Of a stretch of DNA of 64,000 bases, positions 55,333 through 64,000 are shown piece after piece; position 1 is the stretch's first letter; the number at the start of each line of letters is the position of its first letter. The stretch is from Roseiarcus sp963806935 (lineage in GTDB: Bacteria > Pseudomonadota > Alphaproteobacteria > Rhizobiales > Beijerinckiaceae): contig CAWEAT010000040.1 in NCBI GenBank assembly GCA_963806935.1, forward strand, positions 1 to 64,000, written 5' to 3'. The position numbers and the translations under genes were made by a program. Under the pieces are notes generated by a model. It saw only the letters and a program-made list of their open reading frames with translations, did no database searches and was not told where the DNA came from.

Positions 55333-56370
55333 ATGAACACGCCAAGCGCCGAAGCGCGTTCCGCCCGCGGCTTTCGTTTCGGGGATTTCCTGCGCGATCA
55401 GCTGCGCAACATCGCGCCCTTTATTACCCTGATCGCGCTGGTCGCCTTCTTCAGTCTGGCGAGCCCGACCTTCGCCTCGCTCGGCAACCTGGAGAACATC
55501 CTTCAGCAGGTGTCGGTCACGGCGATCATGGCGGTTGGCCTGACGTTCGTCATCCTGACCGCCGAAATCGATCTCAGCGTCGGCGCGATCGCCGGCGCAA
55601 CCGCGATCGTGCTGACTTTCTTCACCGCTCAGCCCGATTACGTGAACATCGCCAACCTGCCGATGCCCGGCGCGATCGCAATCGTCCTGGCGCTCGCGGC
55701 CTGCTTCGGGCTCGGCCTGATCACTGCGTTGGGCGTCACCCGCATCGGCATCCCCTCGTTCATCATGACGCTGGCGATGATGCAGATCGGGGCCGGCGTC
55801 TCGGCGGTGCTGGTGCGCGGGCAGATCGCCTATACCGTTCCGCCTCTCATTCTCACGCTGGGGTCGAAGACGATTTTCGGCGTCCCCTGGATCATCATCG
55901 TCGCGGCGGTCTTCCTGCTCGTCGCCCATCTGGTGCTGACCTATACCCGCTTCGGCCGCTACGTTTACATGGTCGGGGGAAACCGGGAGGCGGCGGAGTA
56001 TTCCGGCGTCAACGTCCGCTTCATCGTCGGCGCCGTGATGGTGATCTCCGCCATGTGCTCGGGCTTCGCCGGCATGGTCGGCGTCGCCTATTTCGGCAGC
56101 GCCCAGCAGAACGAATTCGACACCTTCCTGCTCGACGCCATTGCCGCGGTGGTGGTCGGCGGCACGAGCCTGTTCGGCGGACGCGGCGGCATCGGCAACA
56201 CGATCGTCGGCCTGTTCGTGCTCGGCGTCCTCAACAACGGCCTCGACTACGTGAAGATCGACAGCTTCCTCAAGATCCTCATTCGCGGCCTGATCCTCCT
56301 CATCGCGCTCATCATCAACGTCTACGCCGAGCGGCTGCGCACCGCGCGAAGCGGCGAACGGGCCGGCTGA
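55333..56370 (+). CDS. CUT2-family ABC transporter permease, second operon
   Basis: A 345-residue RbsC-like inner-membrane permease with about nine helices. Family motifs: LTAEIDLSVGAIAGATAIV after the first helices, YMVGGNREAAEYSGVNV coupling loop and VVVGGTSLFGGRGGIG near the end. The ATG at 55333 follows GATGGGATTTCA; it lies 14 bases after the broken ATPase and 6 bases before mtnK, so the four genes form one operon. The reading frame is intact here, unlike the two genes before it. Confidence 0.93.
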   Translation: MNTPSAEARSARGFRFGDFLRDQLRNIAPFITLIALVAFFSLASPTFASLGNLENILQQVSVTAIMAVGLTFVILTAEIDLSVGAIAGATAIVLTFFTAQPDYVNIANLPMPGAIAIVLALAACFGLGLITALGVTRIGIPSFIMTLAMMQIGAGVSAVLVRGQIAYTVPPLILTLGSKTIFGVPWIIIVAAVFLLVAHLVLTYTRFGRYVYMVGGNREAAEYSGVNVRFIVGAVMVISAMCSGFAGMVGVAYFGSAQQNEFDTFLLDAIAAVVVGGTSLFGGRGGIGNTIVGLFVLGVLNNGLDYVKIDSFLKILIRGLILLIALIINVYAERLRTARSGERAG

Positions 56371-56375
56371 ACGGG

Positions 56376-57638
56376 ATGGCGACCTACGCGCCGGTCGACG
56401 GTTCGCGCCTTGCCGGCGCGCTCGCCGATATTCCGGCCGTCCGCGAACGGCTCGGCGGCGCGCCGTCGGGCTGGCGCATCCGCGAGGTCGGCGACGGCAA
56501 CCTCAATCTCGTGTTCATCGTCGAGGGGAGCAGCGACGGCGTCGTCGTCAAGCAGGCGCTGCCCTACGTGCGCCTGGTCGGCGACTCCTGGCCGCTGCCG
56601 CTCGAGCGGAGCTGGTTCGAATATAGCGCGCTGACCGAGCAGGCCCGCCACGCGCCGCGGCTCACGCCCGAAGTGTTCCACTTCGACCGCGCCCAGGCGA
56701 TGATCGTGATGGAATATCTCCGGCCTCACGTCATCATGCGCAAGGGGCTCGTGCGCGGGATCGAGTATCCTCGCTTCGCCGCCGACGTCGCCGAGTTTCT
56801 TGCCGCGACCCTGTTCAACACCTCGGCGCTGGCCGGAACGGCGGCCGAGCACAAAGCGCGCATCGCGCTGTTCGCGCCGAACACGGCCTTGTGCAAGATC
56901 ACCGAGGATCTCGTCTTCACCGACCCCTATCGCGAGGCGCCGCTCAACCGCTGGACGCGGCCTCATCTCGACGCGCAGAAGCAGGCGTTCGAGCGCGACA
57001 GCGCGCTGAAAGTCGCCGCGCAGGCTCTGAAACTGAAGTTCATGACCTCCGCCGAGGCGCTGATCCATGGCGACCTCCATACCGGCTCGATCATGGCGAC
57101 GGCCGAGGACACCCGCGTGATCGATCCCGAATTCGCCTTCATCGGGCCGATGGGGTTCGACGCCGGCGCGGTGATCGGCAATCTTTTCCTCGCCTATTTC
57201 GCCCAAGGGGGGCATGAGGCTCAGCCGCATGCGCGCGACGCCTACCGCGAGTGGATTCTCGCCCAGGCCGAAGACGTGTGGTCGGGGTTCCACGATCGCT
57301 TTCTTAGCCTTTGGCGCGCGGCGCCCGCGGGCGACGCCTATCCCGCGAGCCTCTTTCCCTCCGCCGAGGATCGGGCGGCGATGGAAAAGGAGCGGACGCG
57401 ATTCATGCGCGCCCTGTTCGAGGATACGCTGGGCTTCGCGGGGGCGAAAATGATCCGCCGCATCCTCGGCCTCGCCCATGTCGAGGACCTCGAGTCGATC
57501 GCCGACCCGGAGCGACGCGCGCAATGCGAAGCGAAAGCCCTGCGGCTCGCCCGCGAGCTCGTGCTTGGGGCCGGGGGTTTCGCCAGTCTCGCCGACGCGA
57601 CCGGCGCTGCGCGGGCGGTCGAGAGCGCAAAGGTGTGA
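56376..57638 (+). CDS. mtnK: S-methyl-5-thioribose kinase
   Basis: A 420-residue kinase of the APH-like fold that phosphorylates methylthioribose to methylthioribose-1-phosphate, part of the methionine salvage route. Marks: EVGDGNLNLVFIVEG (nucleotide loop), WFEYSALTEQARHAPRLTPE, MEYLRPHVIMRKGLVRG (hinge), the catalytic HGDLHTGSIM and VIDPEFAFIGPMGFDAG. The order binding protein, ATPase, permease, mtnK strongly suggests the ABC system imports methylthioribose (inference). No mtnA or other mtn gene follows, so later steps are elsewhere. Confidence 0.94.
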   Translation: MATYAPVDGSRLAGALADIPAVRERLGGAPSGWRIREVGDGNLNLVFIVEGSSDGVVVKQALPYVRLVGDSWPLPLERSWFEYSALTEQARHAPRLTPEVFHFDRAQAMIVMEYLRPHVIMRKGLVRGIEYPRFAADVAEFLAATLFNTSALAGTAAEHKARIALFAPNTALCKITEDLVFTDPYREAPLNRWTRPHLDAQKQAFERDSALKVAAQALKLKFMTSAEALIHGDLHTGSIMATAEDTRVIDPEFAFIGPMGFDAGAVIGNLFLAYFAQGGHEAQPHARDAYREWILAQAEDVWSGFHDRFLSLWRAAPAGDAYPASLFPSAEDRAAMEKERTRFMRALFEDTLGFAGAKMIRRILGLAHVEDLESIADPERRAQCEAKALRLARELVLGAGGFASLADATGAARAVESAKV

Positions 57639-57685
57639 TCAGCGGACGCCGATCTGACGAATCTGATCCTGGCTTGGCGGACAAG

Positions 57686-58066
57686 CTACCCGGCCCACAA
57701 GAGGCCAATGTCGTGACGCGAGCGCAGCCGGGTGTCGGCAGTGACGAGGGTTAGGTCGCGATTGAGGCAATGCGCGACCAGCAGGCGATCGAAAGGGTCG
57801 CGGTTGTCCCAGTCGAGTCCGCCCGCAGTCTCCGCATCCGCGCCGTCGATTGGGAGTTCGAGGAAGCCGGCGGCCAGCGCAGCGGCGCGCGGAGATCCCT
57901 CAAACCCAAGCTTGCCGCTTCTCCGCTTGATCGCGATTTCCCAGAACGCGGCGGCGCTGACGTAGACATCCGCCTCCTCGGCGATCGTTTTGCGCAGAAT
58001 ATGGGCGAGCCTGGTCGACTCGCTCTGGAACCAGAGAAAGACGTGTGTGTCGATGAGGAGGCTCAC
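57686..58066 (-). CDS. VapC-like PIN-domain toxin
   Basis: A 126-residue PIN-domain ribonuclease, type II toxin. Acidic metal-binding residues occur at the start (LLIDTHVFLWF, Asp6) and in WEIAIKRRSGKL and LDWDNRDPFDRLLVAHCL (second-half Asp cluster), ending TADTRLRSR. It lies 2 bases after the antitoxin gene on the same strand, the usual antitoxin-toxin order. A complete VapBC-type pair, with PIN nuclease specificity unknown. Confidence 0.93.
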   Translation of the reverse strand: MSLLIDTHVFLWFQSESTRLAHILRKTIAEEADVYVSAAAFWEIAIKRRSGKLGFEGSPRAAALAAGFLELPIDGADAETAGGLDWDNRDPFDRLLVAHCLNRDLTLVTADTRLRSRHDIGLLWAG

Positions 58067-58068
58067 TC

Positions 58069-58302
58069 TTAGCCTTCGAACAGGCGCTCGATTTCGGGAT
58101 CGGGAGCATCGAAGTCATCGGCAATGAAGCTGATGCGCATCAGCTTTGAGGGCTTGCGCGCCCGCTTCCTCGGGCCAATCGGTGCAAGCCGGGCCTTGGC
58201 GACGCCGTTCTTGGCGATGATGATCTCTTCGCCGCGCTCGGCGGCCTCGACGAGCGACGAGAGATGCGTCTTGGCTTCATAGAGATTGACGGTGCGGGCC
58301 AT
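58069..58302 (-). CDS. Phd/YefM-type antitoxin
   Basis: A 77-residue antitoxin of the Phd/YefM (MazE-like) group: MARTVNLYEAKTHLSSLVEA then GEEIIIAKNGVAKARLAPI are the family DNA-binding part, and the C-terminal tail (FDAPDPEIERLFEG) binds the toxin. It precedes the PIN-domain toxin by 2 bases, an arrangement that is typical. ATG 58302. Confidence 0.92.
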   Translation of the reverse strand: MARTVNLYEAKTHLSSLVEAAERGEEIIIAKNGVAKARLAPIGPRKRARKPSKLMRISFIADDFDAPDPEIERLFEG

Positions 58303-58372
58303 GGATTCAGCATAGGCGCGAGCGGCGAGTTGGTCAAGTTGGTCAGATAGCCCGGCGCTCACATCTTGCGGA

Positions 58373-59539
58373 TCACCTCGCGCCTCCGGCCGAGGCTTGT
58401 GGGCTTGGTTCGCCTTCCGCATAGTCCGTTCGGCGCGACCGCGCGCCGGCAGGCTGGGACGCGCCGGCAGGGTCTGACCGTCTCAGCCAGCGCGCGATGT
58501 CCGGCCAGGCGGTCGCGAGCGTTCGGCGGCCCATGAAGAGCGAGAGATGCCGGCCCGGCTCGACGCGGATTTCGACGTTCGCGCGCGTGCACAGCGCCTT
58601 GATCGCCGTCGCCTGCGGAAGGGACACGATCTCGTCGTCGGCCGCGGCGAGGACGAAGATCGGCGCGGTAATGCCGGAGAGCGGGCTCACGCGCCCGAGA
58701 GCGGGAAATGTTCCGCGCGCGAGGCGGTTCTCACGGAATATCCACTCCGCCGTCTGCAAGAAATAGGCGCCGGGCAAATCGACGGACCGGGCGTTCCAGG
58801 CGTCGAACTTCGCGATCGGCGCCGGTTCGCCGGCGCATTGCAGCGCCGATTCCGCGGTGAAACCCTGGAGGAGGTCATTGGACCACAGCGCCTGGGACAG
58901 CGATCCGAGAACCCGTCCGCCGCTGAGCGCGAGCGTTTGCGCGATCGAGGCGGTCGAGACCGATAGGAGGGTTCGGGTGATCTGCGATTCCGCCGCGCCG
59001 GTGTCGATCGGCGCGCCGGCGAGGACGAGCCTTGCGACCTTGCGCGGAAAGCGCGCGGCATAGGCCGCCGCCAGCCAGCCGCCTTGACACAGCCCGACCA
59101 GGGACGCGCGGCCGCCAAGATCGTCGACAGCAACATTGAGGTCGCTGAGGTAAGCGTCGATGCCGTAATCGCGCATCTCGGCGGTCGCCGACTTCCAGTA
59201 GGTCAGCGCCACGCTTTCCGACCCGCCCTCGATCAGAACTCGCGCCAGGCTGTGTCCCTCGGCGAAGTCGGCGATCGAGGCCTCGTGGATCGCATAAGGC
59301 GCGACGATGAGCACCGGCGTCGCCTTCGCCCGGACCTGCACGTCCCGTTCCATGAGCAGCATCGTCGGCAGTTCGAGGCGGATGCGCTTGAGCGTCGCGA
59401 GGGACGACAGATCGATCGAGCCGGCGTGACGGCCTCGATCGAGGGCGGCGGCGCTCGGGACAGTGTCGGCGAGGCTCTCCAATCCACGCGAAATTGCGGA
59501 CGACCACATAAGGCGCCACAATTCAAACGGGTCGGCCAT
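58373..59539 (-). CDS. PHA-synthase-like alpha/beta hydrolase with Cys nucleophile
   Basis: A 388-residue alpha/beta-hydrolase in the class of PHA synthases and related depolymerases. The nucleophile elbow is LVGLCQGGWLAAAY, with Cys151 in place of the usual Ser; Asp in AAADDEIVSLPQ and His in EPGRHLSLFMG complete a triad. The N-terminal part is like PhaC-type proteins (LWRLMWSSAISRGLESLAD) but the enzyme is shorter than a typical PhaC (about 560), so polymer synthesis is unsure. The Arg-rich C-terminus looks unstructured. Start MADPFELWRL at 59539. Confidence 0.83.
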   Translation of the reverse strand: MADPFELWRLMWSSAISRGLESLADTVPSAAALDRGRHAGSIDLSSLATLKRIRLELPTMLLMERDVQVRAKATPVLIVAPYAIHEASIADFAEGHSLARVLIEGGSESVALTYWKSATAEMRDYGIDAYLSDLNVAVDDLGGRASLVGLCQGGWLAAAYAARFPRKVARLVLAGAPIDTGAAESQITRTLLSVSTASIAQTLALSGGRVLGSLSQALWSNDLLQGFTAESALQCAGEPAPIAKFDAWNARSVDLPGAYFLQTAEWIFRENRLARGTFPALGRVSPLSGITAPIFVLAAADDEIVSLPQATAIKALCTRANVEIRVEPGRHLSLFMGRRTLATAWPDIARWLRRSDPAGASQPAGARSRRTDYAEGEPSPQASAGGAR

Positions 59540-59708
59540 GGCGTTCGACCCCTTCGCTCATCGGGACGGCATTGTATCGGCGCCGCTCCGGCGCGTCGAT
59601 CTTCGCCGGCGTGCGGATTGTCGCAGGGCGCCGAGCGCCGGGATCGGAGGGAGGACGGCATGTTCGGCCGCAAGGGGCCGCGGGCTCGAGATCGGGTGCG
59701 CTGCAACG

Positions 59709-59993
59709 ATGCGAATGGCGCTCATCCCGGCGATTTGGCTCGGGGTCCTCCTGCCGGGGGCCGCGGGCGCTCAGGCGGCGACAGGCGGGGGGCGGGTGCT
59801 GACCGCCTCCGACGTCGTCGCGATCAGGATCGTCGACCATCCGGACCTGGATTGGACCGCGCGCGTCGAGCCCGACGGCACGATCAACTTTCCGTATGTC
59901 GGCCGGATCAAGGCCGCCGGGCTGACCGAGGACGGCCTCGCGCGCACGATCGAGAGACGGCTCGTCGAGCTCAAGATCATCGCGGGGCCTTGA
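59709..59993 (+). pseudogene. polysaccharide export protein (Wza/Wzx-type OMA), N-terminal fragment
   Basis: Only the first 94 residues of a polysaccharide biosynthesis/export protein. MRMALIPAIWLGVLLPGAAGA is a signal peptide; VLTASDVVAIRIVDHPDLDWTARVEPDGTINFPYVGRIKAAGLTEDGLA is the Poly_export domain start. The stop comes right after LKIIAGP, and the rest of the family (SLBB domains, C-terminal region) is not found downstream in any frame I could follow. So it is a 3'-truncated gene. ATG 59709 was chosen since the upstream frame is not protein-like. Confidence 0.7.
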
Positions 59994-60390
59994 GTTGGCG
60001 GGCTGCCAACGCGCCGCGAAGGCTGAGGGAGGCCTCGCATTCCCGTCGCGGACAGATTTCACAAAAACGTGACGCCATTGAAATCCGAGCCTTCCGTCCT
60101 ATCTGTGGATGGATTGAAAAAAGCAACGTTGGAAAAGATAAACGAATATGCACTGCTGAATCGAATACCAATCGCGGCGCGACGAGAGCTCGCTTCGCCT
60201 CTTCTCGTGTGCGATCTCCGCGCACAGCTTGCGCCATTCGAACCGCTACGGCCCGTCGGGCCTCGGCGTCGCCTGGCGGATGGCGTCCACGCGCTCGTCG
60301 GCGCGTCGCGGACGGCGGTCAGCCGCCCTGCCCTCGCATCAGCAGCGAGACGAACTTGCCCTCGACGCCCGCGGATGCGGGAGATCGGGC
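59994..60390. other. 397-base intergenic region between truncated export gene and homospermidine synthase
   Basis: An AT-richer block at about 60060-60180 stands out. An ORF at 60069-60413 (+) contains a plausible start (MTPLKSEPSVLSVDGLKKAT) but its second half is Arg/Pro-rich and not protein-like; I do not accept it. Nothing else is recognised. Confidence 0.4.
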
Positions 60391-61825
60391 CTATCTCACC
60401 AGCACGTTCCTGAACTGCCAGGGGTCGCTCTGGTCGATGTCCTCGGGGAAGAAGCCGGGGCGGCCCACGAGCGGCGTCCAATCGGTATAGGCGCCAACGA
60501 CGGGGCCAAGATACGGCAATTGAATCTCGAGGCAGCGGCGGAAGTCGAGTTCGTCGGCCTCGACGATGCCGGCCTTCGGGTTCTCCAGCGCCCAGACCAT
60601 GCCGGCGAGCACCGCGGATGTGACCTGCATCCCGGTCGCGTTCTGGTAGGGCGCGAGCGCCCGCGTCTCCTCGACCGAAAGCTGCGATCCAAACCAATAG
60701 GCGTTGCGGGCGTGGCCGTAGAGGAGCACGCCGAGCTCGTCTATGCCGTCGAGGATCTCCGCTTCGCCGAGAATATGGTGGGCGCTCTGGACCTCGCCGG
60801 CGCGGCCGAACAGCTCGTGCAAGCTCAGCACCGCGTCGTCGCAGGGGTGATAGGCATAGTGGCAGGTCGGCCGGTAGAGCGCCTCGCCCTTGTCGTTGCG
60901 CACGGTGTAGTAGTCGGCGATCGAGATCGAACTCGTTGTGGGTGACGAGGAAGCCGAATTGCGCCCGCGCCGTCGGGGTCCATGAGCGCACGCGGGTGTT
61001 GGCGCCGGGCTGATTGAGGTAGATCGCCGCGCCGCAGCCGCTCTTGTGGAAGCCGGCGTTGGCTGGCGTCCATTTCTCGTGCGTGCCCCAGCCGAGCTCG
61101 GCCGGCTGCATGCCTTCCGACAAGAAGCCCTCGACTGACCAGGTGTTGACGAACACGTTGCGCGGCTTCGGGCTCTTGGCGCGCTGCGTGTCGCGCTCGG
61201 CGATATGCACGCCCTTGACGCCGAGGCGCTGGGCGAGACGCGCCCACTCCTCTTTGCTCTTTGGCTCTGAACCCTTGTCGCCGAGATCCTTGGCGAGATT
61301 GACCAGCCCCTGCTTGACGAACCAGGAGACCATCCCGGGATTGGCGCCGCAGCAGGAGACGGCGGTCGGCCCGCCCGGATTGCGCCGCCGTTCGTCGAGC
61401 ACCGTCTCGCGCAGAGCGTAATTGGTGCGCGCCTCGGGGCCGAGCGACTTGTCGAAATAGAAGCCCGGCCACGGCTCGACGACGGTGTCGACGTAGAGGG
61501 CGCCGAGTTCGCGGCAATAGCGCATGATGTCGAGCGACGACGTGTCGACCGAGAGGTTGACGCAGAAGCCCTGGCCCTCGCCCGCGGTCAGGTATTTCTT
61601 GAGCGCGTCGCGATAATTCTCTCGCGTCAGGCCGAGATGGACGAAGCGCACGCCGCGCTCGTCGAGGAGCTTGCGGTCGGCGTCATTCGGGTCGATGACG
61701 ACGAAGCGCTCGGGATCGAATTCGAAGTGGCGCTCGATCAAGGGCAGGGTCCCCTTGCCGATCGATCCGAGGCCGATCATCACGATCGGGCCCGCGATCC
61801 GTCCGTGCCGGGGCCAATGCGGCAT
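60391..61825 (-). CDS. hss: homospermidine synthase, frameshifted once
   Basis: An NAD-dependent enzyme making homospermidine from putrescine, about 477 residues after repair. It carries the Rossmann loop GLGSIGKGTLPLI and a series of family segments: LGLTRENYRDALKKYLTAGE, YVDTVVEPWPGFYFD, CCGANPGMVSWFVKQGLV, KPRNVFVNTWSVEGF and TSAVLAGMVWALENPKAG, ending SDPWQFRNVLVR. The frame changes near 60930, where GAGTTCGATC would read GAGTCGATC (giving NESISIADYYTVRND) with one base less. The start at 61825 follows GGAAGGAGA. Polyamine role is known for the family. Confidence 0.88.
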
Positions 61826-62019
61826 GGCGTCCATTCTCCTTCCAGGACGCGCGGCGTCGGGCGTCTTCAAGCGCGCTTAAAGCCACGGCGTTCAAGGCCC
61901 GTCAATAGCGCGAGAGCCGGGGTCTCTGTCGTGAAACTGTCACGCGAATGCGCAGATCTTGACGGATCTTGCCTTTTTGGGAAGGTTCCGGCTTCCCCGA
62001 TCGCATTGAGGAGCGTGCA

Positions 62020-62572
62020 GTGCTGAGGATTGGGCCCTTGGTCGCGATGGTCGCATTGCCCTCTATCATCGCCGGCGTCGCGCTCGCCGCGCAGGACAGG
62101 TACACTTTGCAGGTTCCGGGCGGTCTCGCCTTCGCCGAGTTCAAGGGATACGAGGATTGGCAGGTCATCGCCGTCAGCTCACAACGGCGACAAGGTCGCG
62201 CTGATCCTTGGCAATCCCGCCATGATCGAGGCCTACAAGTCGGGCATTCCCGGCAACGGCAAGCCTTTCCCCGATGGCGCGATGATGGCGAAGATCCATT
62301 GGATGGCGAAGAAGGCCGAGGATCAGCCCAACGACCCGATCGTGCCGGGCGCGTTGCACGACACGGACTTCATGGTGAAGGACAGCAAGCGGTTCGCCGA
62401 TAGCGGCGGATGGGGATACGCCGAGTTCGAATACGATCCGGCGTCGGAGACGTTCAGGCCCGGCGATACGAACAACTCGCCGCCGCAGGAGCACGACGCC
62501 AAGTGCGGGTTCGCCTGCCACACGATCGTGGCCGACAAGGATTACGTCTTCACCGCATACCCGAAGCGGTAG
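62020..62572 (+). pseudogene. cytochrome P460-like protein, frame broken once
   Basis: A small exported c-type heme protein of the cytochrome P460 family. The GTG at 62020 (GAGGAGCGTGCA before it) starts LRIGPLVAMVALPSIIAGVALA, a signal peptide. Then YTLQVPGGLAFAEFKGYEDWQVIAVS runs to about 62178, where the frame changes; the second frame continues SHNGDKVALILGNPAMIEAYKSG, HWMAKKAEDQPNDPIVPG and ends with the heme motif CGFACHTIVADKDYVFTAY. One extra T near 62179 (GTCAGCTCACAAC) would explain it. With it removed the protein has about 183 residues. P460 proteins oxidise hydroxylamine or nitric oxide in some species; role here not known. Confidence 0.82.
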
Positions 62573-62649
62573 CGCGCCGCTGCCCTTGGTTGAGCGATGC
62601 GAACTACGCCGCCCAGCGGCAGCTTGCTGATCAGTAGGAGGAAACGACG

Positions 62650-63867
62650 ATGGCGACGCGTGAAACTGGGCCACAGTCCGGAGCGGACAAGACCGCCATT
62701 CGCCCGTTCAGGGTCAATTTTCCGGATTCGGAGCTTGTCGATCTGCGCAGGCGCATAAACGCGACCCGCTGGCCGGATCGCGAGACCGTCGCGGACCCAT
62801 CGCAAGGCGTGCAGCTGGCTACAATGCAGGCGCTCGCGCGCTATTGGGCGACCGAATACGACTGGCGCAAGGTCGAAGCGAAGCTGAACGCGCTACCGCA
62901 ATACATCACCGAGATCGACGGGCTCGACATTCACTTCATCCATGTCCGCTCGAAGCACGACAACGCATTGCCGCTGATCGTCACCCATGGCTGGCCCGGT
63001 TCGATTATCGAGCAATTGAAAATTGTCGATCCCCTTACCAAACCGACCGCGCATGGCGCGAGCGCGTCGGACGCCTTCGATATCGTGATCCCATCGATGC
63101 CCGGTTACGGCTTCTCCGGAAAGCCGACCCAGACGGGTTGGGACCCCGTCCGGATCGCCCGCGCCTGGGCCGAACTGATGAAGCGCCTCGGCTATACCAA
63201 GTTCGTTGCACAAGGGGGCGACTGGGGCGCGGTTGTCACCGACTTGATGGGCGTTGACGCGGCCCCAGAGCTGCTTGGCATCCACACCAACATGCCCGGA
63301 ATCTTTCCGGCCGAGATCGACGCAGCGGCGTTCTCCGGCGCGCCGGCGCCGTCGGGCCTCTCGGCCGACGAGAAGCTCGCCTATGAGCGTCTGCAATTCG
63401 TCTACCAAAAGGGCATCGCCTACGGGTTCCAGATGGGGCTGCGCCCGCAGACATTGTACGGGATCGCGGATTCGCCGATCGGCTTGGCGGCGTATTTTCT
63501 CGATCACGACGCGCGCAGCTACGACCTGATCTCACGCGTTTTTCAGGGCAAGACGGAAGGCCTCACGCGCGACGACATCCTCGATAACATCACGATCACC
63601 TGGCTCACGAACACGGCGCTTTCCGGCGCCCGGCTTTACTGGGAATATTTTGGCAAAGGGTATTTCAACGCCAAGGGCGTCGCCATTCCGGTCGCCGTGA
63701 GCGTCTTCCCTGACGAACTCTATCCGGCCCCGCGTAGCTGGACGGAGCGGGCGTACCCGAAATTGATCCACTACAATAAGCTCCCCAAGGGCGGGCACTT
63801 CGCCGCCTGGGAGCAACCGGAGAGCTTTTCCGCCGAGGTCCGCGCCGGCTTCCGGTCGCTCCGCTGA
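62650..63867 (+). CDS. epoxide hydrolase (EHN-type, alpha/beta hydrolase)
   Basis: A 405-residue hydrolase of the epoxide hydrolase N-terminal-domain family. The N-terminal EHN region (FRVNFPDSELVDLRRRINATRWP) is followed by the core: HGWPGS (oxyanion loop, 113-118), the nucleophile GGDWGAVV (Asp191) and a late KGGHFAAWEQPE giving the catalytic His. Tyr residues of the cap domain can be expected but were not mapped. Opens epoxides to diols. A GGAGGAAACGACG ribosome site stands before ATG 62650. It is 77 bases downstream of the P460 gene. Confidence 0.93.
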   Translation: MATRETGPQSGADKTAIRPFRVNFPDSELVDLRRRINATRWPDRETVADPSQGVQLATMQALARYWATEYDWRKVEAKLNALPQYITEIDGLDIHFIHVRSKHDNALPLIVTHGWPGSIIEQLKIVDPLTKPTAHGASASDAFDIVIPSMPGYGFSGKPTQTGWDPVRIARAWAELMKRLGYTKFVAQGGDWGAVVTDLMGVDAAPELLGIHTNMPGIFPAEIDAAAFSGAPAPSGLSADEKLAYERLQFVYQKGIAYGFQMGLRPQTLYGIADSPIGLAAYFLDHDARSYDLISRVFQGKTEGLTRDDILDNITITWLTNTALSGARLYWEYFGKGYFNAKGVAIPVAVSVFPDELYPAPRSWTERAYPKLIHYNKLPKGGHFAAWEQPESFSAEVRAGFRSLR

Positions 63868-63896
63868 CCGCGCTTGGCGCGAAGGCCAGGGATTGG

Positions 63897-64000
63897 TCAG
63901 TCAGCCCTGCGCCCTGCGCTCCGTCCGTCGAGGCCGAGGAGGCCGTCGAGCGAGATCGCGCCCGGCCCGAAGGTCATGATCGTGAGCGCCATCACCGCCC
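63897..64000 (-). CDS. DoxX-family protein, partial (C-terminal end only)
   Basis: The last 33 codons of a minus-strand gene that runs off the window edge: VMALTIMTFGPGAISLDGLL then a short charged end LGLDGRSAGRRAD. The PGAISLDGLL motif after a hydrophobic helix is characteristic of the C-terminus of DoxX-type membrane proteins. The rest of the gene lies beyond position 64000, so length and start are unknown. Confidence 0.55.
   Translation of the reverse strand, partial: AVMALTIMTFGPGAISLDGLLGLDGRSAGRRAD

Noticed and set aside
60069..60413. possible 114-residue plus-strand protein near homospermidine synthase
   Set aside because: The first ~40 residues look protein-like but the rest is Arg/Pro/Ala-rich, overlaps the 3' end of hss and lacks a good ribosome site.

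Overview
The window is high-GC DNA (roughly two-thirds G+C by eye) from an alphaproteobacterium, most likely of the Hyphomicrobiales (Beijerinckiaceae/Xanthobacteraceae-like). This is inferred from alphaproteobacterial families (DUF2865, DUF882/M15 beside a YcbB-type L,D-transpeptidase, homospermidine synthase, PobA), the block rpmH-rnpA-yidC-engB, and dispersed palindromic repeats of the kind common in that order. It reads as ordinary chromosome with a few accessory patches. I saw no rRNA, tRNA or CRISPR array.

Layout. 0-4 kb: an alpha/beta hydrolase, a low-GC orphan gene and rpsA with its terminator. 4.2-9.6 kb (minus): a CUT2-type sugar ABC operon (binding protein, double ATPase, two permeases) ending in an AhpD-like gene. 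9.9-13.5 kb: orphan membrane-anchored TAXI protein, DUF2865 protein, small ORF, Spy-like protein. 13.6-17.2 kb: LysR regulator divergent from a flavin/quinone reductase cluster (FMN reductase, RutE-like, DoxX, WrbA). 17.2-22.5 kb (minus): cell-wall genes (M15/DUF882, L,D-transpeptidase) and a sigma-54 response regulator. 22.7-28 kb: oligoendopeptidase F, ABM-like protein, UbiB/AarF kinase, PobA. 28-34 kb (minus): dxs, a small membrane protein, rpmH-rnpA-yidC-engB and a TMEM175-type channel. 34-46.7 kb: GT-C-like membrane protein, MFS transporter, HNH nuclease, a three-gene OmpR/cNMP/metallopeptidase operon, unknown small proteins, penicillin-acylase-like hydrolase, xth and a LolA-like protein. 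46.8-49.1 kb: class III aminotransferase divergent from a BKACE-type enzyme.

The clearest accessory island is 49.1-51.6 kb: a TIR-domain protein directly downstream of, and on the same strand as, an IS1595-family transposase. The IS has visible imperfect inverted ends (50426-50447 and 51539-51560), and the TIR gene's Shine-Dalgarno lies in one of them. It follows dapD in the map. At 52.8-57.6 kb a second CUT2 ABC transporter precedes mtnK (methylthioribose kinase), suggesting import and salvage of methylthioribose. Next come a VapBC-type pair, a PHA-synthase-like hydrolase with a Cys nucleophile, a truncated polysaccharide-export gene, homospermidine synthase, a cytochrome P460 gene, an epoxide hydrolase and the edge of a DoxX gene.

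Five genes (Spy-like, binding protein and ATPase of the second transporter, homospermidine synthase, cytochrome P460) carry together nine frame breaks, each explained by one extra base. The uniform direction points to sequence error more than gene decay. Several dispersed palindromic repeats abut or form the 3' ends of genes (Spy-like, ABM-like, UbiB).
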